Of a stretch of 64,000 nucleotides of DNA, positions 43,201-51,968 are shown piece after piece. The notes below the pieces were generated by a model, which saw nothing but the letters and a program-made list of their open reading frames with translations, was not told the DNA's origin and did no database searches. The stretch is from positions 434,001 through 498,000 of the forward strand of contig JAFLBH010000001.1 of NCBI GenBank assembly GCA_017303905.1, written 5' to 3'. Both the position numbers and the translations under genes were made by a program. Numbering within the stretch: the first letter of the stretch is position 1; each line of letters starts with the position of its first letter. The stretch comes from Bacteroidota bacterium. Its GTDB lineage: Bacteria > Bacteroidota > Bacteroidia > B-17B0 > Aurantibacillaceae.

Positions 43201-44108
43201 CCTAACACTTGCTTTACAGAGGGGCTCATGTAAATGTATTTTGGTTTGGGCTGATAGGTAAAAAAATAAATTATCTCACGCGCATTCGTTGAAATTAAAT
43301 TGAACTTTTCATTAGAGTTAATAAGCTCATCCTGTGTTTTTTTAAACTCAGTAACATCACGGCTAATTCCGATTATCGAAATAATATTTCCTTTTGAATC
43401 TCTTATTGGCGTATAAACCGTTTCTAACCAAACAGTAGACTTATTTTTTCTAAAAAAACGAATGGTGTTTCCTGTTTGCTTTGAATTGATAAATTTATTA
43501 AAGTCGCTGATCGAAAAAATAAACTTTCGTTTGTCCTCAGGATGAATGACTTTTTCATAAAATTTTGGATCAGCAATAAAATCACTTTTCTTATAACCTA
43601 AAATGTCATGTAAAGAATCACTAATAAACGTAAAGTGCGGTTTGGGATAAAACTCGAATTTGAAAAAAATATCATTCGCGTGTCGGTTTATTTGATTAAA
43701 TAATTCCGTTTTCCTTAATAACTCTTGCTCTCTTTGCTTTCGATTTGTTATCTCGAGAATGATCGTTTGAATAGCCGGCTTTCCATTAAATAAAATTCTG
43801 TTGGAGCGCGATTCTATATCGCAAACGTTTCCTAATGGTGTTTTAATACTAAAATCGATTCTCTCAAACGGTTTACCGCTTAAAATTTTAATATTATTTT
43901 TTCGAATGGGATCATGGAAAGCGGGTAGTAAAAAATCAAAAACGCTTCTTTGCTTTTTTAAAAAGCCGGATGGATTCTTTAAACCAAGTATATCAAATCC
44001 TGCTTTATTGATATAATGAATTTTTTCATTATCGAAAATAATTGCAGCTACCGGTAAATTGTCGAGAGTTTCGGTACTTACGCTCGGAGTATCATTTAAC
44101 TTAGTCAC
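40263..44108 (-). CDS. Multi-PAS sensor histidine kinase (HisKA_2 type)
   Basis: 1281 residues without a signal peptide or membrane helix, so cytoplasmic. About eight PAS domains come first; the last four (starting near 548, 683, 818 and 945) are internal repeats, each beginning with a variant of AAKLKAIFESGSHLIWTINxK. A short coiled coil lies before these. The HisKA_2 phosphoacceptor region has EVHHRVKNNMQVISSILNLQ near residue 1088, followed by a HATPase domain with NELVTNSIKHAF and DNGKGFP. This kinase class usually works with REC-containing regulators. It overlaps the upstream MORN-like gene by 8 nt and is followed by a LytTR regulator gene. Confidence 0.92.
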   Translation of the reverse strand: MTKLNDTPSVSTETLDNLPVAAIIFDNEKIHYINKAGFDILGLKNPSGFLKKQRSVFDFLLPAFHDPIRKNNIKILSGKPFERIDFSIKTPLGNVCDIESRSNRILFNGKPAIQTIILEITNRKQREQELLRKTELFNQINRHANDIFFKFEFYPKPHFTFISDSLHDILGYKKSDFIADPKFYEKVIHPEDKRKFIFSISDFNKFINSKQTGNTIRFFRKNKSTVWLETVYTPIRDSKGNIISIIGISRDVTEFKKTQDELINSNEKFNLISTNAREIIYFFTYQPKPKYIYMSPSVKQVLGYEPEVFYKDAFFISKKTIGKSNDLKRHEVIAASQQKRNAFKSKSVIYQVKSADGKILWMEDNVSPIMDEKGKVKFLFGIVRNITELKEKEAELNQKWSDYHQLLNESPMAFVIHDQGICRMCNKELLKILKAKNEKEVLGKNLINYIIPEQRLPALERIKHVLNGKELGFKPYKIVNTKNETVNIELRSVPVKYNGVNSVLTIIQDVSQKEIYEKERLRAEIAEEHNKNLIKEIELRKKVEEKLKQHEKEITLQAAKLSAIFESSSHLVWTVNNKLELTYFNNNYRNTFKKKYGIFPILGKQAFEFIPESFKKENKSLWHPYYKRVLEGEYVVFERRDKNNKGEEIFREVFLSPIKSEAGKVVEIACLAHDVTDSKKFEKQNIEKAAKLKAIFESGTHIMWTFNKENIYTSFNTNFSNAINDLYGKRPVLGMPLVTPSNPKEKQEYLKFWEGKAEKVFKGEIVEFITERLNRRGEKTFRQIYLHPIYDDKNNISEVSGMGIDITDKILNEQKVKNQTAKLQAIFDGGLHYIWTINQKNELTSFNHNYSRLIKLVYGLESKLGTVINKGKMVSKRAYNEWWNNQYKKAFAGETINFETTFTDKKNNKIFLEVFLNPVYEGGKIIEVSGIAHDISDRIKNAEQIKEQAAKLKAIFESGSQLIWTINHKKEITSFNQNYANAIYNLYGFYPQENKSIRQLGNGATKPYQEFWDEKYELAFSGVPAEFTTERFNRDGTKVYRQYVLYPIKDQNNQVIEVSGLGIDITENKRYEERITQSLKEKEILLKEVHHRVKNNMQVISSILNLQSSYVTDNYALNLLKESQNRIKTMAYIHESLYQNKTFSSINFSDYVTTLTNNILHSYTASIQKVRLVMDLQKVILNLDTSIPAGLIINELVTNSIKHAFNDEKEGIIFINLYTKDNILFLEVSDNGKGFPKEVDFKNTNSLGLQLVNTLVEQLNGNIELKENKEKGTGFFINFPM

Positions 44109-45780
44109 CTTGTTGTTTGTTGTTTTCCTGCGGTTTGTTTTTAATGGCTGTAGAATAATCTCTTAAACTTTCCTCATAGGTGGGTTTAATTTTTATTCCT
44201 TGAAGTTTTACTTCAATGTCATTTTCATAAGTAATCGTTAAATAGTTGTAACCGTTCTCGTCATAAAATTTCCAATCACCTTGTTTTAATCCGCCGGCAT
44301 AATTACCATAAAACATTTTTAGTCCGTTTTCATAATACCATATATGCAAGCCTTCGGGGTCTCCGTTAATAAAACGGCCTTCAAACCGCGGCTTTCCCTT
44401 TGGCATGTAATAACTGCGCCATAAACTATCTTGTTTATCTAATGAGTATTTACCAATTTCCTTATACTCGGGAGTTTCATACACCCAAATTCCTTCCTTC
44501 ATGTTATCAATATACTCGCCTTTGGTTAATATTTTTCCATCTTCAGAATAATCAACCATAACACCTTCACGTTTACCATTAACGTATGTTTCTTCGCGCA
44601 TTAAAGCATCGTTATCATAATACCAACGCCAAACTCCTTTTGGTCGGCCTTTTTTATCATACACGCCTTTCTGTTCAATTTTACCGTTTGGATAATAAAA
44701 TATCCAATCGTTAATTCGATTATCATTAGCATATAATCCTTTTGCTTTAAACTCTCCTGTATTATGATACTCCATCCATATTCCTATTTTGTTTCGTAAA
44801 CTATCTACGGGTCCGCGTTCAATAATAATTCCTTCATTATACGTAATGGCAGAGTCGGGTACCGGGATATTACGGCATACCCATTTTTTAATCCACACAT
44901 CTGTAGAATCATCGCGCTTGTATAATAAAGAATCGCATTGAAATTTTCTTTTGTACTTGTAATGTGTACCAACTGGGTAGCCATTAGCATACGGACCTTC
45001 ATATTTTAAAACGCCGTCATCATAATAATCTTTATAAATTTCAAGCACAGCTAACTCGGGAGCATTTAATATTTGTTTTCCTAAGTTAAATTTCTCTGTT
45101 TTCTTTAAGTTTCCTTTTTCATCGTATTGCTTTACATAACCATCCAATAAATTATCATTATAGCGTTCTTCTTTTTTTACGGAACCATCATTATAAAATT
45201 CTTTCCAAATACCTTGCTTATTTCCTTCAGCATCTTTTCTGTTAACTCTATCTGCACTTTGTAATATGCCGTTTTTGTATTTATAGATAGCGATAACTAA
45301 TGAATCTTCTGATAATTCATAGGATGTTCCGTCCGGTTTACCATTTAAATAAGGTGTGGTTTGTTTAGTTTTACCGGATGGATAGAAGTGTATGGTAAGT
45401 CCTTGCTTAATATCATTTACATAAACTTCACGAGAAACAATTTTTTCTGCTGTATCATAATTACACACAAACCCGTCTTTTTTTCCTTCTTTATAATTGA
45501 TGGTTTTAGTTAGTCGACCATTTTCGGAATAAAATTTCCAAACACTGTCTAATTGAAAATTTTTACGGTTACCTTCAATTTTCATTTTACCGTTACGGTG
45601 ATAATTTTTCCAATAACCATCCGGTTTACCATCTTTCATTAAACCTTCTGATGATAAAGCACCGTTATCGTAATAGAATTTATTATAACCGTTTGGATTG
45701 GTTGTTTGAGCTGATAAAAAACCAAAAACGTTACTAAGAATAAAAATGGTAACTAAAATATGTCGTTTTAAAAGTACCAC
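44101..45780 (-). CDS. Exported MORN-like (YwqK-type) repeat protein
   Basis: A signal peptide (about 1-25, ending FLSAQ) is followed by more than 15 repeats of about 22 residues of the form Y-Y-x-N-G-x-(hydrophobic)-x-x-x-G-x-Y-x-(D/N)-G-x-(K/R)-x-G-x-W, typical of the MORN_2/YwqK family. Members are named after a Bacillus antitoxin, but long exported versions in Bacteroidota are more likely structural. No toxin gene is next to it. The end overlaps the sensor kinase gene by 8 nt, which suggests a shared transcript and possibly a sensory role. Confidence 0.8.
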   Translation of the reverse strand: MVLLKRHILVTIFILSNVFGFLSAQTTNPNGYNKFYYDNGALSSEGLMKDGKPDGYWKNYHRNGKMKIEGNRKNFQLDSVWKFYSENGRLTKTINYKEGKKDGFVCNYDTAEKIVSREVYVNDIKQGLTIHFYPSGKTKQTTPYLNGKPDGTSYELSEDSLVIAIYKYKNGILQSADRVNRKDAEGNKQGIWKEFYNDGSVKKEERYNDNLLDGYVKQYDEKGNLKKTEKFNLGKQILNAPELAVLEIYKDYYDDGVLKYEGPYANGYPVGTHYKYKRKFQCDSLLYKRDDSTDVWIKKWVCRNIPVPDSAITYNEGIIIERGPVDSLRNKIGIWMEYHNTGEFKAKGLYANDNRINDWIFYYPNGKIEQKGVYDKKGRPKGVWRWYYDNDALMREETYVNGKREGVMVDYSEDGKILTKGEYIDNMKEGIWVYETPEYKEIGKYSLDKQDSLWRSYYMPKGKPRFEGRFINGDPEGLHIWYYENGLKMFYGNYAGGLKQGDWKFYDENGYNYLTITYENDIEVKLQGIKIKPTYEESLRDYSTAIKNKPQENNKQQGD

Positions 45781-45804
45781 GGCTTTATCCTTTAAATATA
45801 CTGT

Positions 45805-46791
45805 TTATAAGCCAAATTTGGCAGATAATTCCAACATTTTTAAGATGGGTTTTTTAGCGGCTTCAATCAGCTTTTCATCCATCTTTAACTCAGGCTCACC
45901 GTATTTTAAAGCAATATATATTTTTTCGAGCGTATTTAATTTCATATGCGGACAATCATTACAAGCGCAATTATTGTTAGGTGGCGCTGGAATGAATGTT
46001 TTTTTAGGACTTGCTTTTTGCATTTGATGTAAAATACCGGTTTCAGTAGCAACTATAAATTCGTTACAATCTGATTTTTTACTGTAATTTAGTAGAGCGG
46101 TGGTACTTCCTATGTAATCCGCTTTCTCTAAAATAGCCGCTTCACATTCGGGATGCGCAATTAATTGTGCATTGGGATGTGTGGCTTTTAATTTCACAAT
46201 TTTCTCTAATGAAAAAATCTCATGCACCTGACAAGCGCCATCCCATAAAACCATATTTCTTCCCGTTTTTTTATTGATGTAAGCGCCTAAATTTTTATCG
46301 GGAGCAAAAATTATTTTTTGATCTTTTGGTAAGCTCTCTACAATTTGTACGGCGTTACTACTGGTACAAATAATATCGCTCAACGCTTTAATTTCGGCAG
46401 TACAATTAATATATGTTATTACAATATGATCAGCATGCTGCTTTTTAAACGCTTCAAATGGTATTGGAGGACAACTATCCGCTAAAGAACAACCCGCCTT
46501 TAAATCGGGAATTAAAACTGTTTTGGAAGGGTTTAATATTTTTGCTGTTTCGGCCATGAAATGAACTCCCGCAAATAAAATAACATCCGCTGTACTTTTT
46601 TGAGCTTGCTGAGCCAAACCCAAACTATCGCCAATATAGTCGGCAATATCTTGTATGTCAGCATCTTGATAGTAGTGCGCAAGAATAACCGCATTTTTCG
46701 TTTTCTTAAGATGGGCAATTTCTTCAAACAAATCAAGTGCCGGATCAATTTTTTTTTCTAGGTAACCTTTTTCTAAAAGTTCTTTATACAT
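45805..46791 (-). CDS. nadA: Quinolinate synthase
   Basis: NadA condenses iminoaspartate with dihydroxyacetone phosphate to quinolinate in de novo NAD synthesis, using an oxygen-sensitive [4Fe-4S] cluster. The cluster Cys are expected in [16 protein letters not shown] and CACNDCPHM, all present. The N-terminal [20 protein letters not shown] motif and FIPAPPN are also diagnostic. 328 residues is normal. nadB and nadC are not in the window. The gene diverges from rpiB across an AT-rich gap. Confidence 0.95.
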   Translation of the reverse strand: MYKELLEKGYLEKKIDPALDLFEEIAHLKKTKNAVILAHYYQDADIQDIADYIGDSLGLAQQAQKSTADVILFAGVHFMAETAKILNPSKTVLIPDLKAGCSLADSCPPIPFEAFKKQHADHIVITYINCTAEIKALSDIICTSSNAVQIVESLPKDQKIIFAPDKNLGAYINKKTGRNMVLWDGACQVHEIFSLEKIVKLKATHPNAQLIAHPECEAAILEKADYIGSTTALLNYSKKSDCNEFIVATETGILHQMQKASPKKTFIPAPPNNNCACNDCPHMKLNTLEKIYIALKYGEPELKMDEKLIEAAKKPILKMLELSAKFGL

Positions 46792-47287
46792 ATATATAAT
46801 CTTTAATTAAATAAATTATGTATTATTATTATAAGGTGTTAGTTCTGTTAAAAGTTAAACGTTTAAAATTTGCATTTATAGGTTATCAAACACCATTAAC
46901 AAGCTATTAACAAAGATACAACTTTAAAGTATTGATACTCAAACCAAGCTTAGTTGATTAACATCAGTTAATACTATTTAACTTTAATAAGTTTTAGAAA
47001 AAGCAATAAAATATACGGCTCAAAACCACACAACAATTACTTCAAACAATTTGTTTTTTTATTTGGAAAGTTAGAAACACAAGTTGTATATAAACTTTCG
47101 GCGACATTCCATTAACTTTTTGTTTTTATTTTCTTAACCGTTAAAAAACATTTCAACACGTATATACTTCATGTTTGTTAGTTTTTTAATGCTTACAATC
47201 AACCCTATAAGTTATAAGTGTTAATTAACGTGGATTACTAATTACCAACAAAGTGTATTTTTGTTTGCATATATTTATTATAAAAAT
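46792..47287. other. AT-rich divergent intergenic region with repeated TTAAC/GTTAA motifs
   Basis: This 496-nt gap between nadA and rpiB has no gene, tRNA or recognisable RNA. TTAAC or its complement GTTAA occurs about ten times (for example in GCTATTAACAAAG, TGATTAACATCAGTTAAT, TTAACCGTTAA and TGTTAATTAACG). A perfect 12-bp palindrome TTAAACGTTTAA is also present near 46858. No consensus DnaA box is visible. Confidence 0.5.
47256..47263 (+). promoter_or_regulatory. -7 box TATTTTTG of rpiB
   Basis: Full match to TAnnTTTG, 24 nt before ATG 47288. It gives a leader of about 20 nt and supports that ATG over an upstream TTG (47261), which would lie in the box. A -33 TTG is not apparent. Confidence 0.5.
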
Positions 47288-47719
47288 ATGAAAGTTTCAA
47301 TTGGAAGCGACCACGCGGGATTTGATTTAAAATCCGAATTAATAAAATACTTGGGCTCAAAAGGTATTCAAGTTATTGATAAGGGTTGTTATAGTAACGA
47401 TCGTGCCGATTATCCCGATCACGGACACGCTGTGGCAAATACCGTGGCTTCAGGAGAATGTAATTTCGGAATTGTAATTTGTGGCAGCGGAAACGGAATA
47501 AACATGAGTGTGAATAAACATAAGGGCATTAGAAGCGCTTTGTGTTGGATGCCTGAAATTGCGGCACTCGCCAAACAACACAATAACGCGAATGTAATTG
47601 CACTTCCTGCACGCTACTTAAGTACAGAGGAGGCGATAGCTTGTTTGGAAGCTTATATGAATGCCGAGTTTGAAGGCGGTCGTCACCAGGGAAGAATTGA
47701 TAAAATTGATGTTTGCTAA
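47288..47719 (+). CDS. rpiB: Ribose-5-phosphate isomerase B
   Basis: RpiB interconverts ribose-5-phosphate and ribulose-5-phosphate in the pentose phosphate pathway. Diagnostic parts are the start KVSIGSDHAGFDLKSELIKYL, the active-site loop FGIVICGSGNGINMSVNK with the catalytic Cys, and the HNNANVIALPARYLS segment. 143 residues is the normal length. ATG 47288 was chosen because upstream extension lies in the promoter. The thioredoxin-fold gene follows after 11 nt. Confidence 0.94.
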   Translation: MKVSIGSDHAGFDLKSELIKYLGSKGIQVIDKGCYSNDRADYPDHGHAVANTVASGECNFGIVICGSGNGINMSVNKHKGIRSALCWMPEIAALAKQHNNANVIALPARYLSTEEAIACLEAYMNAEFEGGRHQGRIDKIDVC

Positions 47720-47730
47720 ATTTTAACCAA

Positions 47731-48258
47731 ATGAAAAAAATAATTTTAATACTCGCTCTTATTTCACCTGTAATTCTGTTTTCACAAAAAGGAACCACGT
47801 TTCCCGACATTTCAGGAAAAACCTTAAACGATAAATACATTGGTTTACCAATTAAAAACGGAAAAAGCACAGTAGTGGGAATTGCCTACAACCGCGCCGC
47901 TGAAGAAGAGTTAAAAAAATGGCTAAACCCTTTATATAATACGTTTATTACTAAACCCGGCGAAAACAAAACCTTTGATGTGGCTGAAATTTATGATGTA
48001 AATTTTGTTTTTATTCCAATGATTGCCGGTTTTAAAAAGGTGGCAGAAGATTTTAAAAACAGTACCGACAAAGAGTTTTGGCCATATATAATGGATACAG
48101 AAAAAACAGACATAAAAGGATTGAAAGAAAAGTTAGGCGTGAAAGATGATAAAATTCCTTTCTTCTATGTTTTAGATAAAGACGGAAAAATTTTAGAAAG
48201 CGTGAGCGGTAAGTTTACAGAAGAGAAAATGGATAAGCTGGAAGAGGCGGCCGAATAA
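47731..48258 (+). CDS. Exported thioredoxin-fold-like protein lacking CxxC
   Basis: ATG 47731 gives a signal peptide (MKKIILILALISPVILFSQ). The mature part (about 155 residues) has an order of strands and helices like a redoxin: TTFPDISGKTLNDK, then a VVGIAYNRAAEEELKKW segment where a CxxC motif would normally lie, and a C-terminal KIPFFYVLDKDGKILES strand with the cis-Pro-like turn. No Cys is present, so no thiol-redox activity is possible. Probably a degenerate thioredoxin or a scaffold; it could also be an ATP10-like relative. It follows rpiB by 11 nt and is convergent with the phosphatase gene. Confidence 0.6.
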   Translation: MKKIILILALISPVILFSQKGTTFPDISGKTLNDKYIGLPIKNGKSTVVGIAYNRAAEEELKKWLNPLYNTFITKPGENKTFDVAEIYDVNFVFIPMIAGFKKVAEDFKNSTDKEFWPYIMDTEKTDIKGLKEKLGVKDDKIPFFYVLDKDGKILESVSGKFTEEKMDKLEEAAE

Positions 48259-50049
48259 TTAACGCACTATCACTAGTTTTTTATAATAGTTTTTTGTTGG
48301 GGTTTCTACAGATAAAAAGTAAACTCCCTCATACAAATCACCTGTATTTATCGGAATCGATTTTAATCCCGGACCAAATTCTTGTTGTTTAATTAAAACA
48401 AAAGACTTCCCTTCCGTCGAGAATAAACTAACGGAAAGAGACGTTTCTTTTTTCAAATTCATTTCAAGAGTAAATTGATTTTTTATTGGATTTGGAAAGG
48501 CACGCAGCCCAATGCTGTTATTTTCCAACTCATTGACTCCGGTAAAACTTTTTATATGAAAAGTATCCGCCACACAATTAAACGCATCGTGTACCCAAAT
48601 AGTAGTGTCTCCATTTACTTGAATGATATGATTTCTTAACGTGTCGCTGCTATTACTCCATACATAATTACCGGGCCAAGAGGCAGTGAGCGTTGCGTTT
48701 TGTCCTGTTGTTAAGGTATAGGTAAAAACTTTACCGGCATTTTTCATCACTGTAAAATTATCGCGAACGATTCCGTCGGCGCATAAAAATTTAAAATCAA
48801 CACGGTTATCATTCACGTCCATTATTAAAGAGCCGCCGTTTGTTGCATCCGAAAAACACATGGCATCGTGCGGAAAACTTGTTTGTTGTCCGCCTAAGGA
48901 ACCGGCAGATCCCGTAACAATATAAACGGTTCCTTTATTTGTATTGTTTTTAATATAAGGACAAGAATTAGCGCTGCCGTTATACAGCGCGCTCGATGAA
49001 CTTAAATGATGTTGTGTGGCATTAAATGAATTTTCATAACCAAAGTGCCCTTTCATTAATTTACTTCTTTCATACGAATGACTGTGTCCGCAAAAAACAA
49101 AATCGACATTGTAACGCTCTAAAATTCGTAAAACATTTTTTCGGATACTGTCTAATTCTCCTTCTGTATCTGAATTATGAGAACCCATGGTGTAGGGCGG
49201 ATGATGCCAATACGCAACGGTCCAAGGTAAACTATTCGCCGCTAAGTCTTGTTTTAACCAGCTTATTTGCGGGCCCAACGTATCGTATAGGCGATATTGA
49301 TTTAATTCGTGCCCGTATGAATCTAACGCGACGAAATGTACATTGCCATAATTATAAGAATAAAACGCTTCGGTGCCAGACCATACACCACCGGCTTCGC
49401 CACCCGATGGTAAATTAAAAATTTTATAATATGAGATATCGTGGTTGTTTTGTGAAACTAAAGCATTAGCATAGTCATGATTTCCCGGCGAAGGCCAAAG
49501 TACCACGTGTTTCATAATATCGGTTTGGTATATGTTAAAAAACTTTGCGTTGTATTCTGAATCAAGACCATTATCATAAGCGTTATCACCCAACAAGAGC
49601 CATCCGTCGGTAAGGCGATTACCGTTATATTGTAAATATTTGTTTTTAACATCTAATTGATTCGTGGAGCCGTTACCGCAATCGCCTGTAATCCAAAAAC
49701 GATACTTTCCCGGTGTTCCATGGGCAGGAGAAGTTACAAAATAGTTAGTTGTGTCACCTTGTAATGTAAACGTAGATCCCCCAATGGCGTAAAAGTATTT
49801 TGTATACGGATTTAAACCGCCGATGTAAACCTGATGAACCGTATCCGAATTAGAGTTGGTGTAACTTAAATTTAAAGAAGCCGGATTTGTTCCATAACTT
49901 AATTTTGTGTCCGTTTTTACATTGGTTTCCCATTTTACAATGATAGAATTAGGTGTTCCGGTTTGTAAATAAGGCCCTTTAACTATTGAAACCTGAGCCT
50001 GCACATAAACCGATGCAAAAAATAAAATATGTAAACAACGTTTTAGCAT
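48259..50049 (-). CDS. Purple acid phosphatase-like T9SS-exported metallophosphoesterase
   Basis: Signal peptide (1-18) is followed by an N-terminal fibronectin-type domain (about 25-110, with the PYTKYFYAIG turn) and a metallophosphoesterase domain. Metal-binding motifs occur in the expected order: GDCGNG, LLGDNAYDNG, GNHDY, HHPPY, and CGHSHSYER. The C-terminus is a T9SS type A domain (LRAFPNPIKNQFTLE onward). It likely releases phosphate from organic esters outside the cell. It overlaps the radical SAM gene by 7 nt, though the functions are unrelated. Confidence 0.9.
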   Translation of the reverse strand: MLKRCLHILFFASVYVQAQVSIVKGPYLQTGTPNSIIVKWETNVKTDTKLSYGTNPASLNLSYTNSNSDTVHQVYIGGLNPYTKYFYAIGGSTFTLQGDTTNYFVTSPAHGTPGKYRFWITGDCGNGSTNQLDVKNKYLQYNGNRLTDGWLLLGDNAYDNGLDSEYNAKFFNIYQTDIMKHVVLWPSPGNHDYANALVSQNNHDISYYKIFNLPSGGEAGGVWSGTEAFYSYNYGNVHFVALDSYGHELNQYRLYDTLGPQISWLKQDLAANSLPWTVAYWHHPPYTMGSHNSDTEGELDSIRKNVLRILERYNVDFVFCGHSHSYERSKLMKGHFGYENSFNATQHHLSSSSALYNGSANSCPYIKNNTNKGTVYIVTGSAGSLGGQQTSFPHDAMCFSDATNGGSLIMDVNDNRVDFKFLCADGIVRDNFTVMKNAGKVFTYTLTTGQNATLTASWPGNYVWSNSSDTLRNHIIQVNGDTTIWVHDAFNCVADTFHIKSFTGVNELENNSIGLRAFPNPIKNQFTLEMNLKKETSLSVSLFSTEGKSFVLIKQQEFGPGLKSIPINTGDLYEGVYFLSVETPTKNYYKKLVIVR

Positions 50050-51707
50050 GTAATAAAATCACCTGGTTTAACTACACGCGCCTTCGCTTCGCCTGAGTAC
50101 TCCACGATTAAATTATATGATTCCGGAAAGATTTCATTTTTAAGTACAAAATCATCAAAATTAAAAGACAGCGGAAGAACAATGTATCTGAATTGATGGA
50201 GATTTAACTTGTGATCCTGTATTATCTGTTGCTTTTGTTCACGTCCTACTTCATCCAAGTAAAGCGTTTTGGGTTTTACTTTATAATGTAAATAATAATC
50301 TATCGCTATAAGCTCCCTTAATACAGAATCATCCGGATAATTTATTTTTGCATAATCTGTAATAATATCAAACACATCGGTAAGGCTGTATTGGTGATAT
50401 TCCTTTTTTGTACCGAAAAAAGCCCCAAGTCCCAATAGAAAATCGAAACTGCCATATTTTTGTGTGACATAACGCAGTGTGTTAATCGCTCTTTTTTTGT
50501 TCCAGTAAATTTCTAAGGCGTGTTCCTGTTTTACGATTTGAGAAAGTTCTTCTTCCGAAAGATAATTACTTCGGATAATTTGGTAAGGCGGGTTTTCATC
50601 AAATTCAAACCCATGCTCTTTATATTTATAGCGAACAGGCGTGCCTTTCAAAAATTTTAAAAAACCTAACTGCAATTCGGGCGCAAATAATTTAAACACC
50701 TCTTCAAAGCTGTATTTAATGTCGTCCCAATAATCTAAAGGTAATCCAACAATTAAATCCAAATGCAGCTCCACGTAATCATAGATACTTAGAATAATTT
50801 GTTTTGTTTTTTCAAAGTTTTGTTTTCGGCTTACTTCCAAATTAGCCTTTTGATTGACTGTTTGAATGCCAATTTCAAAACGAAATAAACCTTTCGGGAC
50901 TTTTTCTTTTATGAAGGCAATAATATCGGGATGAAGAATGTCAGCCGTAATTTCAAATTGAAACACATTGCCCGGTTTATGATTTTCAAGAATGAAATTA
51001 AAAACCCACAATGTAAAATCGCGCTTCATGTTAAAGGTTCTGTCGAGAAACTTTATAACACGACCGTGTTCCATTAAATAAAGCAAGGTTTGTTCAATAT
51101 GCTTTTGTGGCAGATAGCGGACTTTATTATCGAGGCTCGCCAAACAAAACTCACACTTGTACGGACAACCCCTTGAAGTTTCTATATAAAGAACTTTGTT
51201 TTTTAATTCCTCAACATTGTCGCTTTGATAGGGCATTAAGTCTTCAAACTCCTTCACATCAAAAATGGGAGCGGACGGACTTTCAATGATTGCATCACCG
51301 GATTTATAAACTAAAGAGCGAACAGAATTCACGTTTGGAAAAGCATTTAAAAATTCTTTAAAAGCAATTTCACCTTCACCAACAATGATATAGTCTATAA
51401 AATTTTTTGAAATGACATTTTGGTAATCATAGCTTACTTCGGGTCCGCCTAACAGAATTTTAATTTTTGGATTTATCTCCTTTAATTTTTCGCAGACCAA
51501 TAAGGTTTGCGTGATATTCCATATATAACAACTAAACGCGACAAGATCGTACTCTTTGCAGTAATCTACTATATCATCCGGATTTTCTTTAATGGTAAAT
51601 TCTTTCCAACGGAGACCGGATTGCTCTTTGTTTAATTCATAAAGAAGCCTCACCGCCAGGTTGGCGTGTATATATTTTGAATTAAGTGAACAAATCAAAC
51701 TTTTCAT
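50043..51707 (-). CDS. B12-binding-domain radical SAM protein with DUF4080
   Basis: Start at ATG 51707 (MKSLICSLNSKYIHANLAVR) is preferred over an ATG at 51764. Residues about 1-140 form a cobalamin-binding-like domain; the radical SAM core has the CxxxCxxC cluster in GCPYKCEFCLAS (near 183), followed by a partial TIM barrel with FEIGIQTVN. The C-terminal part (about 370-554) fits DUF4080. Proteins of this type modify unknown substrates, perhaps small molecules or peptides; a maturase role is not shown. It precedes the phosphatase gene, with a 7-nt overlap. A palindrome lies upstream. Confidence 0.88.
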   Translation of the reverse strand: MKSLICSLNSKYIHANLAVRLLYELNKEQSGLRWKEFTIKENPDDIVDYCKEYDLVAFSCYIWNITQTLLVCEKLKEINPKIKILLGGPEVSYDYQNVISKNFIDYIIVGEGEIAFKEFLNAFPNVNSVRSLVYKSGDAIIESPSAPIFDVKEFEDLMPYQSDNVEELKNKVLYIETSRGCPYKCEFCLASLDNKVRYLPQKHIEQTLLYLMEHGRVIKFLDRTFNMKRDFTLWVFNFILENHKPGNVFQFEITADILHPDIIAFIKEKVPKGLFRFEIGIQTVNQKANLEVSRKQNFEKTKQIILSIYDYVELHLDLIVGLPLDYWDDIKYSFEEVFKLFAPELQLGFLKFLKGTPVRYKYKEHGFEFDENPPYQIIRSNYLSEEELSQIVKQEHALEIYWNKKRAINTLRYVTQKYGSFDFLLGLGAFFGTKKEYHQYSLTDVFDIITDYAKINYPDDSVLRELIAIDYYLHYKVKPKTLYLDEVGREQKQQIIQDHKLNLHQFRYIVLPLSFNFDDFVLKNEIFPESYNLIVEYSGEAKARVVKPGDFITC

Positions 51708-51757
51708 TGGGAAAACACCGCTTCTAAAAAGATTTAAATTAACGCAAAAAGATGCAA

Positions 51758-51775
51758 TTAACAAGGGCTTGTTAA
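51758..51775. promoter_or_regulatory. Palindrome TTAACAAGGGCTTGTTAA upstream of the radical SAM gene
   Basis: TTAACAAG and CTTGTTAA form perfect 8-bp arms around GG, 51 nt upstream of ATG 51707. Apart from the palindrome, the 261-nt gap to the divergent gene at 51969 shows nothing I can name. It looks like an operator for a dimeric regulator, not a terminator, since no T run follows. Confidence 0.45.
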
Positions 51776-51968
51776 CTTAAATCGTTAAAAAACCGAACCT
51801 TTTTTAATTGATAGCGTACAAAAAGTAAACCTTAACCCCAAGCATACCCGAAACCCGAGTTGATTTTTCAGCAAGGGCTGGTAAATAGCAAAGACAACAA
51901 TCCAATCATTTATTCATTCATCAATCATATTCACATGAAAACAATCATTTATTTAAAACTCATTCGTT

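Noticed and set aside
44101..45780. Toxin-antitoxin role suggested by the YwqK family name
   Set aside because: The protein is exported, very long and has no toxin gene beside it; the name of the family is not evidence here.
49504..49509. CACGTG in the phosphatase gene
   Set aside because: Neither flank fits TGTTNCAC or GTGNAACA at enough positions.
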